The position numbers and the translations under genes were made by a program. A stretch of 64,000 nt of DNA from Orientallactaga sibirica (Eukaryota > Chordata > Mammalia > Rodentia > Dipodidae): assembly GCA_036365145.1 (NCBI GenBank), contig JAEOAD010000048.1, positions 12,286,501 to 12,350,500 of the forward strand. The letters run 5' to 3'. Positions 1 through 10,897 of this stretch are shown here, in pieces; position 1 is the stretch's first letter; each line of letters starts with the position of its first letter. The notes beneath the pieces were generated by a model, which searched no databases, was not told the DNA's origin, and saw nothing but the letters and a program-made list of their open reading frames with translations.

Positions 1-320
1 GTTATGCTATGATGTCTGAAGTTGAGTACCTTATAAAGAAGAGAGTTTATTTTGAGGCCTGGGGAAATGGCTCAGCAGTTAAAGGGGCATACCTGCAAAT
101 CCTTCCAGCCTGGGGTGCCCTAGTTCGATTCCTCAGTACCCATGTAAAGCCAGATGCCCAAAGTGGTGTATGTGTCTGGAGTTCCTCTGGTTGTGACTTG
201 CAAAGTGAGGAAGTTTGAGAGCATGGCTCCTGCATCTGCTCAACTTCCGGAGCGGTCTCATCTCACAGTAGAGAAGCAAACTGGTGGAAAGATTAGGCTC
301 ACTTGCAATAAAAAAAAAAA
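1..320 (-). mobile_element. ERVL-MaLR LTR fragment (MST/MLT1-like), split by a SINE
   Basis: The flanks of the SINE at 58-196 read like a reversed MST/MLT1 LTR: 'ttataaagaa..agtttatttt' before it, and a 'catggctcc..tctgctcaacttcc' block after it. Family assignment is from memory of the consensus. The element runs off the left edge of the window. Confidence 0.45.
58..196 (+). mobile_element. DIP SINE, short form, 3' truncated
   Basis: The A-box region (tggctcagcagttaaa), B-box region (agttcgattcc) and GCCAGATGC block are present. The pyrimidine stretch and A-rich tail are missing, so it is broken after about 140 bases. Confidence 0.85.
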
Positions 321-332
321 AGCAAGATGGAG

Positions 333-581
333 GGCCTGGAGAGACGGCTTAGCAGTTAAGCACTTGTCTGTGAACCTAAGGTTCCCGGTTCTCGATATTC
401 CCCAGGACCCACGTAAACCAGATGCACAAGGTGGCGCATGCATCTGGAGTTCGTTTGCAGTGGCTGGAGGTCCTTACGCACCCATTCTCTCCCTATCTAT
501 CTGTCTGTCACTCTCAAATAAATAAATAAAATATAAACAAAAAATTGTTGTTGTTGTTGTTTTTTAAAAAAAAAAAAAAAG
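333..581 (+). mobile_element. DIP SINE, short form, with TSD
   Basis: Complete head, body, pyrimidine stretch and AAATAAATAAA tail, followed by a (GTT)n and poly-A extension. The TSD agcaagatggag lies at 321-332 and again near 582-593, which fixes the insertion limits. Confidence 0.93.
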
Positions 582-596
582 AGCAAGATGGAGCAG

Positions 597-954
597 ATGA
601 TGCTGCACGCACTTTTAAAACAATCCAGGCAACCAGAACCGACTCCCTCAAGTGAAACGTTAATCCGCTCAGGTGGCCACATCCCTCAGGACCTAAATGC
701 CTCTTAAAGGCCCTGTCACCTCTAATACTGTTACTTTGGGGACCAAGCTTCAGGATGAGTTGTAGTGGACAGATCATATCCAACCATAGCACCGCCTATG
801 AAGTCAGGGAAAGAAGATTGCCCGAGTCCAGGACAAAATGAGACACGTTCTAAGAAAACACATAATATTATCAGTGATAGAGAGAGAGGAAGAAAGAGAG
901 AGAGAGATCAAGGTCTAAGGTGAGGCCCTGGGTCCTCTTTCCCAATCAAATACA
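597..954. other. No gene seen
   Basis: Unassigned sequence with a short GA-rich run near 880-907. No frame resembles a known protein. Confidence 0.5.
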
Positions 955-1130
955 AAATGGTGTAACCCCTATTGCAGGGAATTTGACAACATCTAACAAA
1001 ATCACGTACACATTTGCCCTTCGAACCAGCAACTCACTTTTAGGAATTTATTTCAAGAGAACCTGAACTTATTCTAACTATTTTGGAAAGCTAAAGTAAA
1101 TAAAAATCTCTAAAATCACAACCCAATTGA
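955..1130 (+). mobile_element. Old L1 fragment (ORF2 3' end region)
   Basis: The text runs 'tggtgtaaccc..ttgacaac..cagcaactcactttta', which matches the layout of the conserved stretch near the end of mammalian L1 ORF2. Many stops; a dead relic. Confidence 0.5.
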
Positions 1131-1466
1131 AACAAATCAATTTCACAGCCTACCTGCTAGGTGGCACAACCACCCAACTAGAACTATACCAGGCGCTTGG
1201 AAACACAACAATGTGATTGTGTATGTCTTGAGGGATATACTCGAAGAACAAGAATGGGAGAAGGGGCATGCTGCTTTCAGGAAACATGTGGTAATGCTGG
1301 TTTGTGTATGTGCTGTGGGATAATGCAACTTTAGCATGGAAGAGTAGAAAATTTACAAAACCAGTATGATTAAGATTTTTAAAAAAATAATAGTTGAAAA
1401 TCAAATGTATGCACTTTAATTCTTATCTCTGACTACAGGAAGGACAGAAATGTATACTCTAGTGTG
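1131..1466. other. No gene seen; possibly more L1 relic
   Basis: A-rich unassigned sequence after the L1 fragment. I cannot assign it to a repeat family with confidence. Confidence 0.3.
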
Positions 1467-1683
1467 TTCTTTATTTATTTAATTAGTTAATTTATTTATT
1501 TGCAAGCAGAGAGAGACGGAGCAAGAATGGGCAAGCCAGGGCTTCCAGCCACTCACTGCAAACGAACTCCAGATACATATGCCCCTTTGTGCATCTGGCT
1601 TTACATGGGTACTGGGGGAATTGAACTCTCATAGTTAGGTTTTGCAGGCAAATTCCTTCACCTCTGCACCATCTCTCCAGCCC
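1467..1683 (-). mobile_element. DIP SINE, short form
   Basis: Reverse orientation: T-rich tail (tttatttattt) at the left, and the reversed head 'catctctccagccc' at the right end. All blocks are present. Confidence 0.92.
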
Positions 1684-2002
1684 ACACGTCAGTGGTTTGC
1701 AATGGCAAACCGTTTTCTATGAAGAGGAACCCAGATTCCTTGGAGTAGTGGTTACAATCAGATGGGGAGAGGAGTTAGTTTGGACTGCCCTGTCACACCA
1801 GAAAACAAAGAAACAAAGTCATGTTAGATGGCAAGTGAAAAGACCCCCCACTGCCAAAAACGTAGAGCATCACGAAGGATGCCAAATGAAAGATTGAGAT
1901 GGGTCCAGAGCTCTTCCAGAACGATGCTAACAATTTAGCAAGGTCCCTGGTTAACTCTGCAAGGGTAAAGGAATCATGTCAGTACTTTGAAAAAATAAGT
2001 GA
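1684..2002. other. No gene seen
   Basis: Unassigned sequence. A 66-codon open frame covers most of it but has no recognisable feature. Confidence 0.5.
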
Positions 2003-2222
2003 GGGGCTGGAGAGATGGCTCAGTGGTTAAGGAACTAGCCTGCAAAGCCTAATGACCCAGGTTCAATTCCCCAGTACCCACATAAAGCCAGATGCAGAGT
2101 GGTATGTGCATCTGGAGTTTGTTTGCAATGGCAAGAGGCCCTGGCATGCCCTTTTCCTCTCTTCCTATCTGTCTATTTCTCTCTGCAAATAAATAGTGAA
2201 ATAAAATATTTTTTAAAAAAAT
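2003..2222 (+). mobile_element. DIP SINE, short form
   Basis: Complete copy from 'ggggctggagagatggctcag' blocks to the AAATAAATAGTGAAATAAAA tail. Confidence 0.92.
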
Positions 2223-2229
2223 CAGTAAG

Positions 2230-3000
2230 CTAAGGGAAAGCATTAAGCATTTTTTTCTTCTCTAAATGACCCATATTTCTGGATGACTGAAAAACTGATG
2301 AGAATAAATTGTATAAACATATGCCAATTAATAAACAGACAAGAAATAATGGAATTAGAATAACACCATTTTTTAATCCCTGAAAAAAAAAAGTGAATGG
2401 ATCTGTACCAGCTATGAGCATATGGAATTTGAAACTAAAAATGTAATACCATGTACATTAACACTGAAAAATGAAATGCTTAAATATAAACCTTTCAGAA
2501 GTACAGAATCTATATGAAGAAAACTGTAAAACTGCAATGAAAGAAACCAAAGATGGTCTAAATGAGTAGAAATATATTCCATGTTTATGGATAAGATGAC
2601 AGAACACCATTCATATGTCCATTCTTTACCCACTTCATCCATAGATTCAAGCAATCCCAACTGAAATTCTACCATTATTTTGTAGATATCAAAATCCCAA
2701 TTCTAATTTATTTTTATCTTATTTATTTATTTGCAAACAGAGAGATAGAGAGATTGGGTGTACCAGCTGCTGCAAACGAACAACAGATGTGTGTACCACT
2801 TTGTGCACATAGCTTTACGTGGGTCCTGGGGAATCAAAACTCGGCTGGTTAGGCTTTGCAGCAAACGCCTCAATTGCTGAGTCATCTCTCCAGCCCCTGG
2901 TTCTAAAGCTTTTATGGAAAGGCAGACCTAGAATTGCCAGCAAATTCCTGAAGCTCATAGTCAGAAGACGGACACTACCCGAAATCAAATGCTACTTATA
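2230..3000 (+). mobile_element. L1 ORF2 fragment, split by a SINE
   Basis: Blocks such as 'ctatatgaagaaaactgtaa', 'agatattccatgtttatgg'-like text and 'tagattcaagcaatcccaa' match the C-terminal half of mammalian L1 ORF2. The match resumes at 2897 ('ttctaaagcttttatggaaa') after the SINE at 2707-2896. The reading frame is broken by many stops, so it is non-functional. Confidence 0.75.
2707..2896 (-). mobile_element. DIP SINE, short form, inside L1 relic
   Basis: Reversed element ending in 'catctctccagccc'. The surrounding L1 reads through if it is removed, so it is younger than the L1 fragment. Confidence 0.92.
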
Positions 3001-3257
3001 AAGGGTGTTGGTTACTTTTCTCAGTACTGTGACATCTCAGTGGCCCCAGTAGCAGAGAGCAAGGAATGCTGGCACACATCTGGTTTTACTGTTTCTCTTT
3101 TCCTTTGGTCCAAGACCCCAGCTCATGGGATGGTGCTCCCCATATACAGCATGCGTCTCTCCCTGGGTAACCCTCTCTGGGCACATCCTCATGCAGAAGT
3201 GAGTCTCTTAAGTGAATCTAAGTCCAGCCGAGCTGACAATGAAGATGACCCATTGTG
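3001..3257 (-). mobile_element. ERVL-MaLR LTR fragment (ORR1-like)
   Basis: It begins like the reversed LTR end ('gttacttttctcagtactgtgac') and ends with 'gagctgacaatgaagatgac', the same end block seen in the copies near 35.6 kb and 37.2 kb. Family named from memory. Confidence 0.5.
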
Positions 3258-3299
3258 AAATGAAGTTCACTTAAAGTGCTCCATCTACCTCACATAAGG

Positions 3300-3835
3300 C
3301 TGAATGTAGTACCAGAAAATGCTGCTTCTGCCTCAAATGATCTGATGGATCTCCTACAGGGATGGAGTGTTGCAAGATCAGAGCCAAATTACCTTTGACT
3401 ACCTTTAGCCCCTGAGTAGCCATTTATTGCCCACCTCTGGGTCTGACCTATCATCCACGTGACTATCAGTTGATCAGGGAGACCTTTTTGGAATGCATTG
3501 ACAGACCCCCCAGCTTCCACCAACCCAAGAGCTAAGAATGTCATCAGATAGCCTCTGAGGCCCACAGTGGAGATTTCTCCTGCTTCCCTATAACCCACTT
3601 ACCTGATGGTCAGCCAATGTATTTGAAAAGGACCTTAATTTATGACTTGGTTTTGTTTTGTAACTATAAAACCTTCATGCAACTGTTAACACATTGCAAG
3701 ATAGAATTGAGGTACCCTAAATCTCTGTTCCGGGCCATGGTCACTCATATTTGGCTCCAGAATAAACTACCTCCTATTTCTCTTTGAAATGAGAGCTGTG
3801 TCTTTTGTGTCCACACCATCGACTGAAGCTCCAAG
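3300..3835 (+). mobile_element. Possible solo ERV LTR (ERV1-like)
   Basis: Layout is LTR-like: a TATA-type box (ctataaaacc) near 3664, then 'gttccgggccatgg', then an aataaa signal near 3761 and a T/G-rich end. No flanking internal genes are present. The class is an inference. Confidence 0.4.
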
Positions 3836-3867
3836 AGCCAAGACAGTGTGGTGTTAATGAGCATGTG

Positions 3868-4045
3868 ACAGGTAAGTGAAGCATAACAGAAAGCCCACAG
3901 ACAGACACACGCCAATACAGTTGATTGATCTTTGATCAATCAAAGGAGAAAGAAATTATTTAGTTTCAATGAATGATGCTAGGACAACTGGATACCCACA
4001 TGCTGAAAGATGAGTCTGGATTTAGGTTTGGAGGTTCAACAAATG
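3868..4045 (+). mobile_element. L1 ORF2 fragment
   Basis: 'agaaagcccacagacag' and 'atgatgctaggacaactggat' correspond to a conserved ORF2 C-terminal block of mammalian L1. Short and broken. Confidence 0.6.
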
Positions 4046-4419
4046 GATGACTAAGGTGGCCCATGAAGGACTTAGTGCAGTGATGCTGTTGTGTGTGGGA
4101 CGGTAATATTGTAACGATAACTTAATGGATGCCTCGACCGCATGTGATAGTCAGAAATGGCCAATGGTTGCTACCCTCACAGAAGAAAAGCGGTCACAAT
4201 ATTATACAGCACTTGATGCCACCTATGAAGTCACCTTACAGAAAAACAAGACCTAACTCCCATCAAGGGCTTAGCTCTAACCCCCAACTGGCAGGGAACA
4301 TTGCTGTTTTGCAATTGGCAGAGGAACATTGCTGTGTTTGCAAGAAATTAGAGTGGTTTCTTCAACAATCATGAACCAAGACTGGTGTGTTCAGTCAGTC
4401 CAGGACTACAGGAAACAGG
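4046..4419. other. No gene seen
   Basis: Unassigned, except for a small local repeat of 'gcagggaacattgctgtttt'-like text near 4292-4335. Confidence 0.4.
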
Positions 4420-4612
4420 GCCATGTTACACTGCCTAAGCCTGGTTTCTCCAGTGGTTCCAATCAGGTGAACACAGCCAGATGCAGTGTGAGGCCCAGTG
4501 GGAGAGTTCCAGGGGGAGAGGACAAGTTTGAAGAAACTGCTGGCACACCCATTCTCTGTCTCCAGTCTCTCTCAAAAATAAATAAAATAGAAAGGAAGAA
4601 AAAAAAAGAGAA
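4420..4612 (+). mobile_element. Diverged DIP SINE
   Basis: Only pieces are clear: 'gcctaagcctggttt', 'agccagatgcagtgtg', 'cacacccattctctgtctcc' and a caaaaataaataaaat tail. It is rearranged or old. Confidence 0.5.
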
Positions 4613-4884
4613 ACAGAATTCAAAACAAAAAAAATCAACAAAAGGCAAATCTCTATAAACAATAACCATTATGACACAGAAAAACAAACATTAATTGGAT
4701 ACTTTGCAGCATTAAATTGTTCTGTTTTTAGATATGATTGTGGTATTATCATATTATGTTTAAAATTAGGGTGCTTTAGAGATAAATACTGAAATATGAA
4801 TACAGCAGTTTGTTGATTATGGTCTACTTCACAGGGAACGGGGAAGGATAAGTGACTGCTACATGAAACAAATTGGCCAGGGGT

Positions 4885-4887
<3 letters not shown>

Positions 4888-4916
<29 letters not shown>

Positions 4917-5055
4917 CTGAGGTAGGGTCTCACTCTAGCTCAGGCTGACCTGGAATTCACTATGTAGTCTCAGGGTGACCTCAAACTCATGGCAATCCTC
5001 CTATCTCTGCCTCCCGAGTGCTGCGATTAAAGGCATGCACCAGCACAAACAGCAA
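4888..5055 (-). mobile_element. B1 SINE
   Basis: Long T tract, then reversed B1 ('gaggtagggtctcactctag' to 'ggcatgcaccagc'). Flanked by gggttgattt and gggttgacttt, a likely TSD. Confidence 0.92.
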
Positions 5056-5112
5056 CCATGGGTTGACTTTGTTGAAACTTAGTGGTGGGGACAGGGATTG
5101 CTCATACTATGT

Positions 5113-5692
5113 CAGGGGAGGGCAAACTTGGGCCCATGGACAATCTAGCCCCCACCTGCTTTTGCATGTCTTCAGAGCTAAGATGGATTTGGTTTTTTTT
5201 TTTTTTTAAAATTTATTTATTAGAGACAGAGGCAGAGAGAGAGAGGCAGAGAGAGAGAATGGGTGCACCAGAGCCTCTAGCCACTGCAAAGGAACTCCAG
5301 ATGCATGTGCCATGATGTGCATCTGGCTAACATGGGACCTGGAAAATTGAACCTGGGTCCTTGGGCTTTGCAGGCAAGTGCCTTAACCACTAAGCCATCT
5401 CTCCAGCTCTAATATTTTTTTTTATTTTGGGAGGGTGGGATTTTTATATTAAGGGATATAAAACTCAAATTAATGAAATAATATTACTAAAAGTCACACA
5501 AACTCAAATTCAAATGTCAGTGTCCATAAACGAAGTCTTATAAATAAGATGCATTTCTATTCACTTAGGGACCATTTGTAGATGCTTTTGTGCTAAACAA
5601 CCCAGTGGGAATAGTTGAGGCAGAAACCATGTGGCTCGAGAGACCTAAAGTACTTACTCTCTGGCCCTCTGCAGAGGAAGTTTCCCAGCTCC
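5113..5692 (+). mobile_element. hAT-like DNA transposon relic, split by a SINE
   Basis: The left end (caggggagggcaaactt) and right end (gaagtttcccagctcc) are imperfect inverted copies, resembling the CAGGGGTCGGCAAACT type of terminal repeat of an old non-autonomous hAT family. The inside includes 'tactctctggccctctgcag'. The SINE at 5192-5408 interrupts it. No transposase remains. Confidence 0.6.
5192..5408 (-). mobile_element. DIP SINE, short form, inside hAT relic
   Basis: Reversed element with T-rich tail at the left and 'catctctccagctc' at the right. Confidence 0.92.
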
Positions 5693-6929
5693 ATAGGCAT
5701 TCTCTCTAATTTGGCATAAATGCTCCTTGACTTCCAGTAGGCCCCAATACACTCACCATAATCTGAACACATTGTCAAGTGGAAACTGTGTCGTCTCCAT
5801 CTCACCTCCTGCACAGCCAAGGCCGACAGCACGGGCCACTGTGGGACTTCCAAGATGTCTCCTCAGGGTCACTGGCCTAACGGAGCTACAGGCGCCACCA
5901 CCACGGCCCAGCGTCACAAGGCAAAATGAGACGACAGGGCGCTAGCCTGGGAAAACATTCAAATTCAAATTTCCAAGTACTGTTTCACTGTGAGTGCCTT
6001 CACAGCATTGAAAAGTCAAAACAAACACACACATACACACACAAGATGAGCCATCAGTAAGTTGAGTGTATTTCACATAGCTGTCATTTTCTGTCATAAA
6101 AAATTGGGTTTTTTTAAATGTCTATGTTGCTATTTCTCAAAAGTGCTGAAACACTAACATGCAGCCCACCAACAATGATATTTTCCTGATTTTTTTCCTA
6201 TGTATAAGAGAAAAATATTGCTCCTCATCAGACCCTGCCTCAAAGCATTCCTCACCTCAGCCATTTGGACCATCCACACCCCACACTCACCCGTGCTCTT
6301 GAATCCCTGACATCCATCTCAGAAGGTGCCTATTACATTGCGAAATAATATTTTTCACTAAATTAATCCTGACCTTCAGTCCAAGGTTGAAATTGCCACA
6401 TTAGCACATATATGGCTTGCCAGCCATGGCTGGATTCTCATATTGAATTTCCTACCTCAAGCCATTCTGTGATTATCTGCAGCCAAGCTCATATTCAAGC
6501 AAATGAAACTGTATATTAAAGCTACAAATATTTTGTGCGACCCCTGGCAGCCATACCTCCCAAATATTGGTGGGACTTTCGTGAAAACCTGCCAACTTAG
6601 ACTCGTGACTTGAGATTCAGAGTTCTTCCCTCTCAGGTGCTGGGCAGCCAGGTTCACCCACCACAAGCTTAGCTGACATTGGGCACACGATGCAGATGAC
6701 TCACTAGGCAACCATGCCCTGGCTAGGTCCCCTCAGCTTGGCTGCCAGCTCTGCAAATTCTCTCGTCAGTTCTCACAATAAGCCCCTTCCCTCCGGATGG
6801 GGCTCTGGAAAGTTGATTGGGTGGAAAGAAAACGGGTCCACCTTCAGAAAAGTGCCATGGGGTCTGTCCTTCATATCTGCCCCATGGCCTGTATTTCCTG
6901 GTTACAGTGGCCAGTCAAAACCAATATGG
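5693..6929. other. No gene seen; mostly unique sequence
   Basis: About 1.2 kb without a recognisable repeat, apart from a short CA-rich run near 6025-6045. Open frames up to 84 codons occur but none is recognisable. Confidence 0.5.
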
Positions 6930-7213
6930 AGGGCTGGAGAGATGGCTCAGCGGTTAAGGCGCCTGCCTGCTAAGCCTAAGAACACTGGTTCCAATCTCCA
7001 GCGGTTCCAATCTCCAGGTCCCACATTTAGCCAGATGCAAAATGACACAAGGGCGCAATGCCGCACTTGCCCACAAGGGGGTGCACGCATCTGGAGTTTG
7101 TTCACAGAAGCTGAGAGACTGCTGGCGTGCCCATCTCTGTCTCCCTCTCCCTCTCTATCTTTCTCTCTGTGTCTCTCTCCAAAAATAAATAAAAAATAAT
7201 TTTTAAAAAAAAG
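6930..7213 (+). mobile_element. DIP SINE, long form, with TSD
   Basis: Carries the extra segment 'gggcgcaatgccgcacttgc' and 'ccacaagggggtgc'. A TSD around caatatgg is seen at 6922 and 7214. A short internal duplication ('ggttccaatctccag' twice) is near 6987-7018. Confidence 0.93.
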
Positions 7214-7221
7214 CAATATGG

Positions 7222-7433
7222 GGACTGGAGAGATGGCTCTATGGTTAAGGCACTTGCTTGCAAAGCCTGATGGCTTGGCTTGAGTCCCCAGTACCCACAT
7301 AAAGCCAGATAGCCAGATGCACAAAGTGGTACATGTGTCTCAAGTTCATTTGCATCGCTCTCGCTCTCTCTCTCCCCCCTCCCATCTCTTCTCCATCTCT
7401 TGCTCTCTGCTTGCAAATAAATAAAATATTTTT
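7222..7433 (+). mobile_element. DIP SINE, short form
   Basis: Starts directly after the TSD of the upstream SINE. It contains a duplicated 'agccagata' and ends in AAATAAATAAAATA. Confidence 0.9.
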
Positions 7434-7585
7434 TTGTGTTGTTTTGTTTTTGGAGGTAGGGTCTCTCTCTAGCCCAGGCCAACCTAGAATTCACTATGTA
7501 GTCTCAGTCTGGCTTCAAACTCACAGAGATCCTCATACCTCTGCCTCCTGAGTGCTGGGATTAAAGGCGTGCGCCACATCTGGCT
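7434..7585 (-). mobile_element. B1 SINE
   Basis: Reversed B1 from 'ggaggtagggtctctctct' to 'gcgccacatctggct'. It abuts the tail of the SINE to its left. Confidence 0.92.
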
Positions 7586-8071
7586 GAAAAAATTATTTTT
7601 AATTAAATGTTTGGATGGCTGTTAGCATTCCTCACAGGAGCAGGGTTGCATGCTCTAGCTAATGGATTAGGGCAGACCCTGCTCATACCACGGGACCCAC
7701 TCGGTCACCTGGCACTATACCTGAGGCAGGTTTCATAGGGACCTGCTGCCTATAGAAATTTTGACATTGTTGTCCCAGAGAGGTCATGGCTGCTGCCTCT
7801 ATCTGGGGTTCAGAACCGGGCATGCTTGTCTGCCAGTTCCCCTCCTGATATCAAGCGGATTTCTTTGCTCCTTGGGAATCGAGGATGGAAAATGCTAGCA
7901 ACAAAGTCAAGGTTTGAGCTGGAAGCCTGCTCCCTGCCAGCCAGCTGGCATAGTGCTAGAAAGTGCTATGTAGTCTGCTTGAGGAGAAAAGTCATCAACA
8001 ATCTTGATCTGTGAGCTACACAGATCAGCCAGGCAAGATGTACCTACTGGTGCAATAGTGGCATGTGTGTT
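7586..8071. other. No gene seen
   Basis: Unique-looking sequence with no clear repeat and no recognisable frame. Confidence 0.5.
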
Positions 8072-8402
8072 ATTGGAGTGTTGTGGTCAGCTTCACGTTG
8101 CTGGGATGAACTTCCAAACCAGGCACAGTTTATGGAAGGAATGGGATTTATTTAAGGCTTACCAATCCAGGGGAAGTTCCACAGCGGAAGAAGAGGCTGG
8201 CTCCCTTTCATAGATGGAAGCAGAGAGAGAAACCACCAGCAGCCCGCACCACAGGCAAGCACAGACAGGCAGCAAAACAGCCGGGATCCAGGCGGAGCTC
8301 AGACTTCTCTGCATACCTTTAGGCTATAAATCAAATCCACCCCCCAAACACACCTCTTTTAGCCAGGTGGCTGGAAACCCAAGTTACAAGTTTTAATAAA
8401 AC
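8072..8402 (-). mobile_element. MT-like ERVL-MaLR LTR, truncated
   Basis: Reversed relative of the LTR at 13182-13628: shared 'agatgaacttcca'-type start, 'gggatttatt..aggggaagttcc' middle and 'agccaggtggctgg..ttttaataaaacac' end. The last ~25 bases are missing where a SINE has inserted. Confidence 0.75.
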
Positions 8403-8409
8403 ACCTGAG

Positions 8410-8639
8410 TGGGCTAGGAGATGGCTCAGCAGTTAAGGTGTTTGCCTACAAAACCAAACAACTTAGGTTCAATTTCTCAGTACCCATGTAAACCCAGATA
8501 CGCAAAGTGTCACATGCATCTGGAGTTCATCTTCAGCTGCTGGAGGCCCTCACACACCCATTCTCAATCTCCCTCTCTTTTTCTTACCATCCCCCCCCTC
8601 ACTCCTTGCAAGTAAATAAATAAAATATTAATTTTAAAA
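8410..8639 (+). mobile_element. DIP SINE, short form
   Basis: Complete copy flanked by acctgag at 8403-8409 and 8640-8646. Confidence 0.9.
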
Positions 8640-8804
8640 ACCTGAGAGGTTGGCTCAGGATGGAAGTTTTCCTTGGCTGCTCAGCCCAGCTGGAGGGGTG
8701 GAATTGCAAAGTCCAGAGACCATCAGTCACTGGTTATGGATGTCAGACTTGAACTGCAGATGTTTGATATTTGCATAATGGTTATTGATTTTGCATTGGT
8801 CCAG

Positions 8805-9016
8805 TATCTTCTTGTTATACTTTATAGCTGTTCTCACGTTTAGTCAGAGAAGCTTCTTTGGGTAGCTGATGGTGACCACTGGGGAGACTCAAGGTTCATC
8901 AAAGTACTGGCGGGAAGTGACAGCTGAGTGCTCAGCACTAAATGAGTCATCTCCATCACACTCTCCAAGGTTCAGGGAACACTATCAAAGAGTTGGTAGA
9001 AAGAATATAAAAGCCA
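8805..9016 (+). mobile_element. L1 3' UTR fragment
   Basis: Text from 'gctgttctcacgtttagtcag' to 'agaaagaatataaaagcc' is homologous to the clearer L1 3' ends at 54815-55274 and 43868-44330 (shared 'gtgctcagcac', 'ctccaaggttcaggg'). Confidence 0.7.
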
Positions 9017-9237
9017 GGGGCTGGAGAGATGGCTTAGCGGTTAAGGCACTTGCCTGGGAAACTTAAGGGCCCAGGTTCAATTCCCCAGGTCCCACGTAAG
9101 CCAGCTGCACAAAGTGGTGCATGCATCTGAAGTTCGTTTGCAGTGATAGAGGCCCTGGCACACCCATTCATTCTCTCTCTTTCTCCTGTTTCCTCTTTCT
9201 CTTTCAAATAAATAAATGAAAATTTAGAGAAAAAAAA
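9017..9237 (+). mobile_element. DIP SINE, short form, with TSD
   Basis: Intact copy. The target agaatataaaagccag before it returns as agaatgtgaagccag at 9238-9252. Confidence 0.93.
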
Positions 9238-9252
9238 AGAATGTGAAGCCAG

Positions 9253-9440
9253 GGGCTAGAGAGATAGCTCAGTGGTTAAAGGCACTTGCCTACAAAGCCT
9301 GACAGCCTGGGTTCAGTTCTCCAGCACCCACATAAAGCTAGATGCATAAAGTGGTCCATGCAACTGGAGTTTGTTTATACTGGAAGGAAGCCCTGGTGTA
9401 CCTATACACTCTTTCTCTTTCTGTCTGTCTCTCTCTCTTT

Positions 9441-9484
<44 letters not shown>

Positions 9485-9531
9485 CTCTTTCTAGCTCTCT
9501 GTCTCAAATAAATAAATTAAAAAAATTTTTT
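9253..9531 (+). mobile_element. DIP SINE with (TG)n expansion
   Basis: Short-form copy. The pyrimidine stretch has grown into TC repeats followed by about 19 TG units near 9445-9482. It begins right at the TSD of the upstream SINE. Confidence 0.92.
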
Positions 9532-9690
9532 TGACCAGCTGTGGTGTTGCACGCCTTTAATCCCAGCACTTGGGAGGCCATGGGAGGAGGATCTCTACGA
9601 ATGCAAGGCCAGCCTAAGACTGCATACTGAATTCCAGGTCAGCCTGAGTTAGAGCAAGACCCTACCTTGAAAACCCAAATATATATATTT
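9532..9690 (+). mobile_element. B1 SINE
   Basis: 'gctgtggtgttgcacgcctt' to 'accctaccttgaaaa'. It sits in the tail of the upstream DIP. The following aaagaaagtgaag resembles the earlier target site. Confidence 0.9.
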
Positions 9691-9705
9691 AAAGAAAGTG
9701 AAGTC

Positions 9706-10278
9706 CCATCCCAAACTTTACTCCAGCAGACCCCACCCACCTAGGGCAAGGTTGGAAAGAGCTGTTTGCAGAATTTCCACAGCATTTGGGAGGTGGTTGG
9801 AGATGAGTCTGGAACAGAAAAATAACAGGAATCAATGAGAAACTAAACTCAAACAGAAGTCAAATTCTCCTTGTGGCCCAGGCCGGGCATGATTCAGCCT
9901 CTTCCTCTCTCACTCTTCCCCTCCCCTGTGCCTCACCACTGTTCCTTGCCCTCTATTCAGCTACTCAAATGTGCACTGCCTAATAGCCACGGGGCCTTGG
10001 CCCATGCTCTCCTCTTTACCTGAAAGACTGTGTGCTCCCCTTCTCCACCTGCTCACTCGCTCAGCCTTGACCTCTACCTTATACTACTGCAGTGCACCCT
10101 TTTCTTCCCTTGGACCCTGGGAGACAGCTCCTCACTTCTGCTCTGCATTAAAGCAGAGGCCCTCAGCTATGCTTTGTCAGCCCCTTGCCTGACTCTTTCA
10201 CAGCCCCTTGTTATGTCTTAAATCTTTGTTGGAAATCAAAGCTAAACTTTTAGCCCATGCCACACATGCCTTCCAGCC
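9706..10278. other. No gene seen
   Basis: C/T-rich unique-looking sequence. Frames of 63-73 codons here have no recognisable similarity. Confidence 0.5.
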
Positions 10279-10347
10279 TGTTGTAGTTATCTGTGTCACT
10301 ATTGGCACAGAACACCTGACCCAAAAGTAGCTGATGGGAGGAAAGTT

Positions 10348-10351
10348 ATTA

Positions 10352-10389
<38 letters not shown>

Positions 10390-10390
10390 G
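10348..10390 (+). repeat. (ATT)n microsatellite
   Basis: About 13 ATT units inside the LTR. Confidence 0.95.
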
Positions 10391-10596
10391 TGTATAGTCT
10401 CGAGGGGAAGCTCCATGATGGCAGGGGAAAGGTGGTGGAGCTAAAGCTGGACGACACCTCCTTGCCAGCATCAAGTGGACAGCAGCCGCAGCAGAATGAG
10501 GTAGATTCTAGCCAGTGGGGGTGCTGGCTGTAGCACCCATTAACTCACCCCCAATAACACACCTCCTCCAGCAAGGCTCTCAAAATAACATCAGCT

Positions 10597-10897
10597 CCGG
10601 GCTGGAGAGATGGCTTAGCAGTTAAGGCGCCTGCCTCCTAAGCCTAAGAACGCTGGTTCCAATCTCCAGCAGTTCCAATCTCCAGGTCCCACGTTCAGCC
10701 AGATGCAAAGTGATGCAAGGGCGCAATGCTGCACTTGACCACAAGGGGGCGCATACATCTGGATTTCATTTGCAGCAGCTAAGAGGCTGCTGGCGCGCCC
10801 ATCTCTGTCTTCCTCTCCCCTCTCTCTCTGTCTCTCTCTGTGTCTCTCTCCAAAATAATAATAATAATGATAATAATAATAATAATTAATAATTAAT
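10597..10897 (+). mobile_element. DIP SINE, long form, with TSD
   Basis: The extra segment contains ccacaagggggcgc at 10739-10752, an excellent CTCF-core-like string. The tail is (AAT)n. TSD aataacatcagct / aataacattagct at about 10584 and 10898. Confidence 0.94.

Noticed and set aside
2230..3000. L1 ORF2 considered as a live gene
   Set aside because: Many stops and frameshifts, and a SINE insertion; only a short C-terminal part remains.
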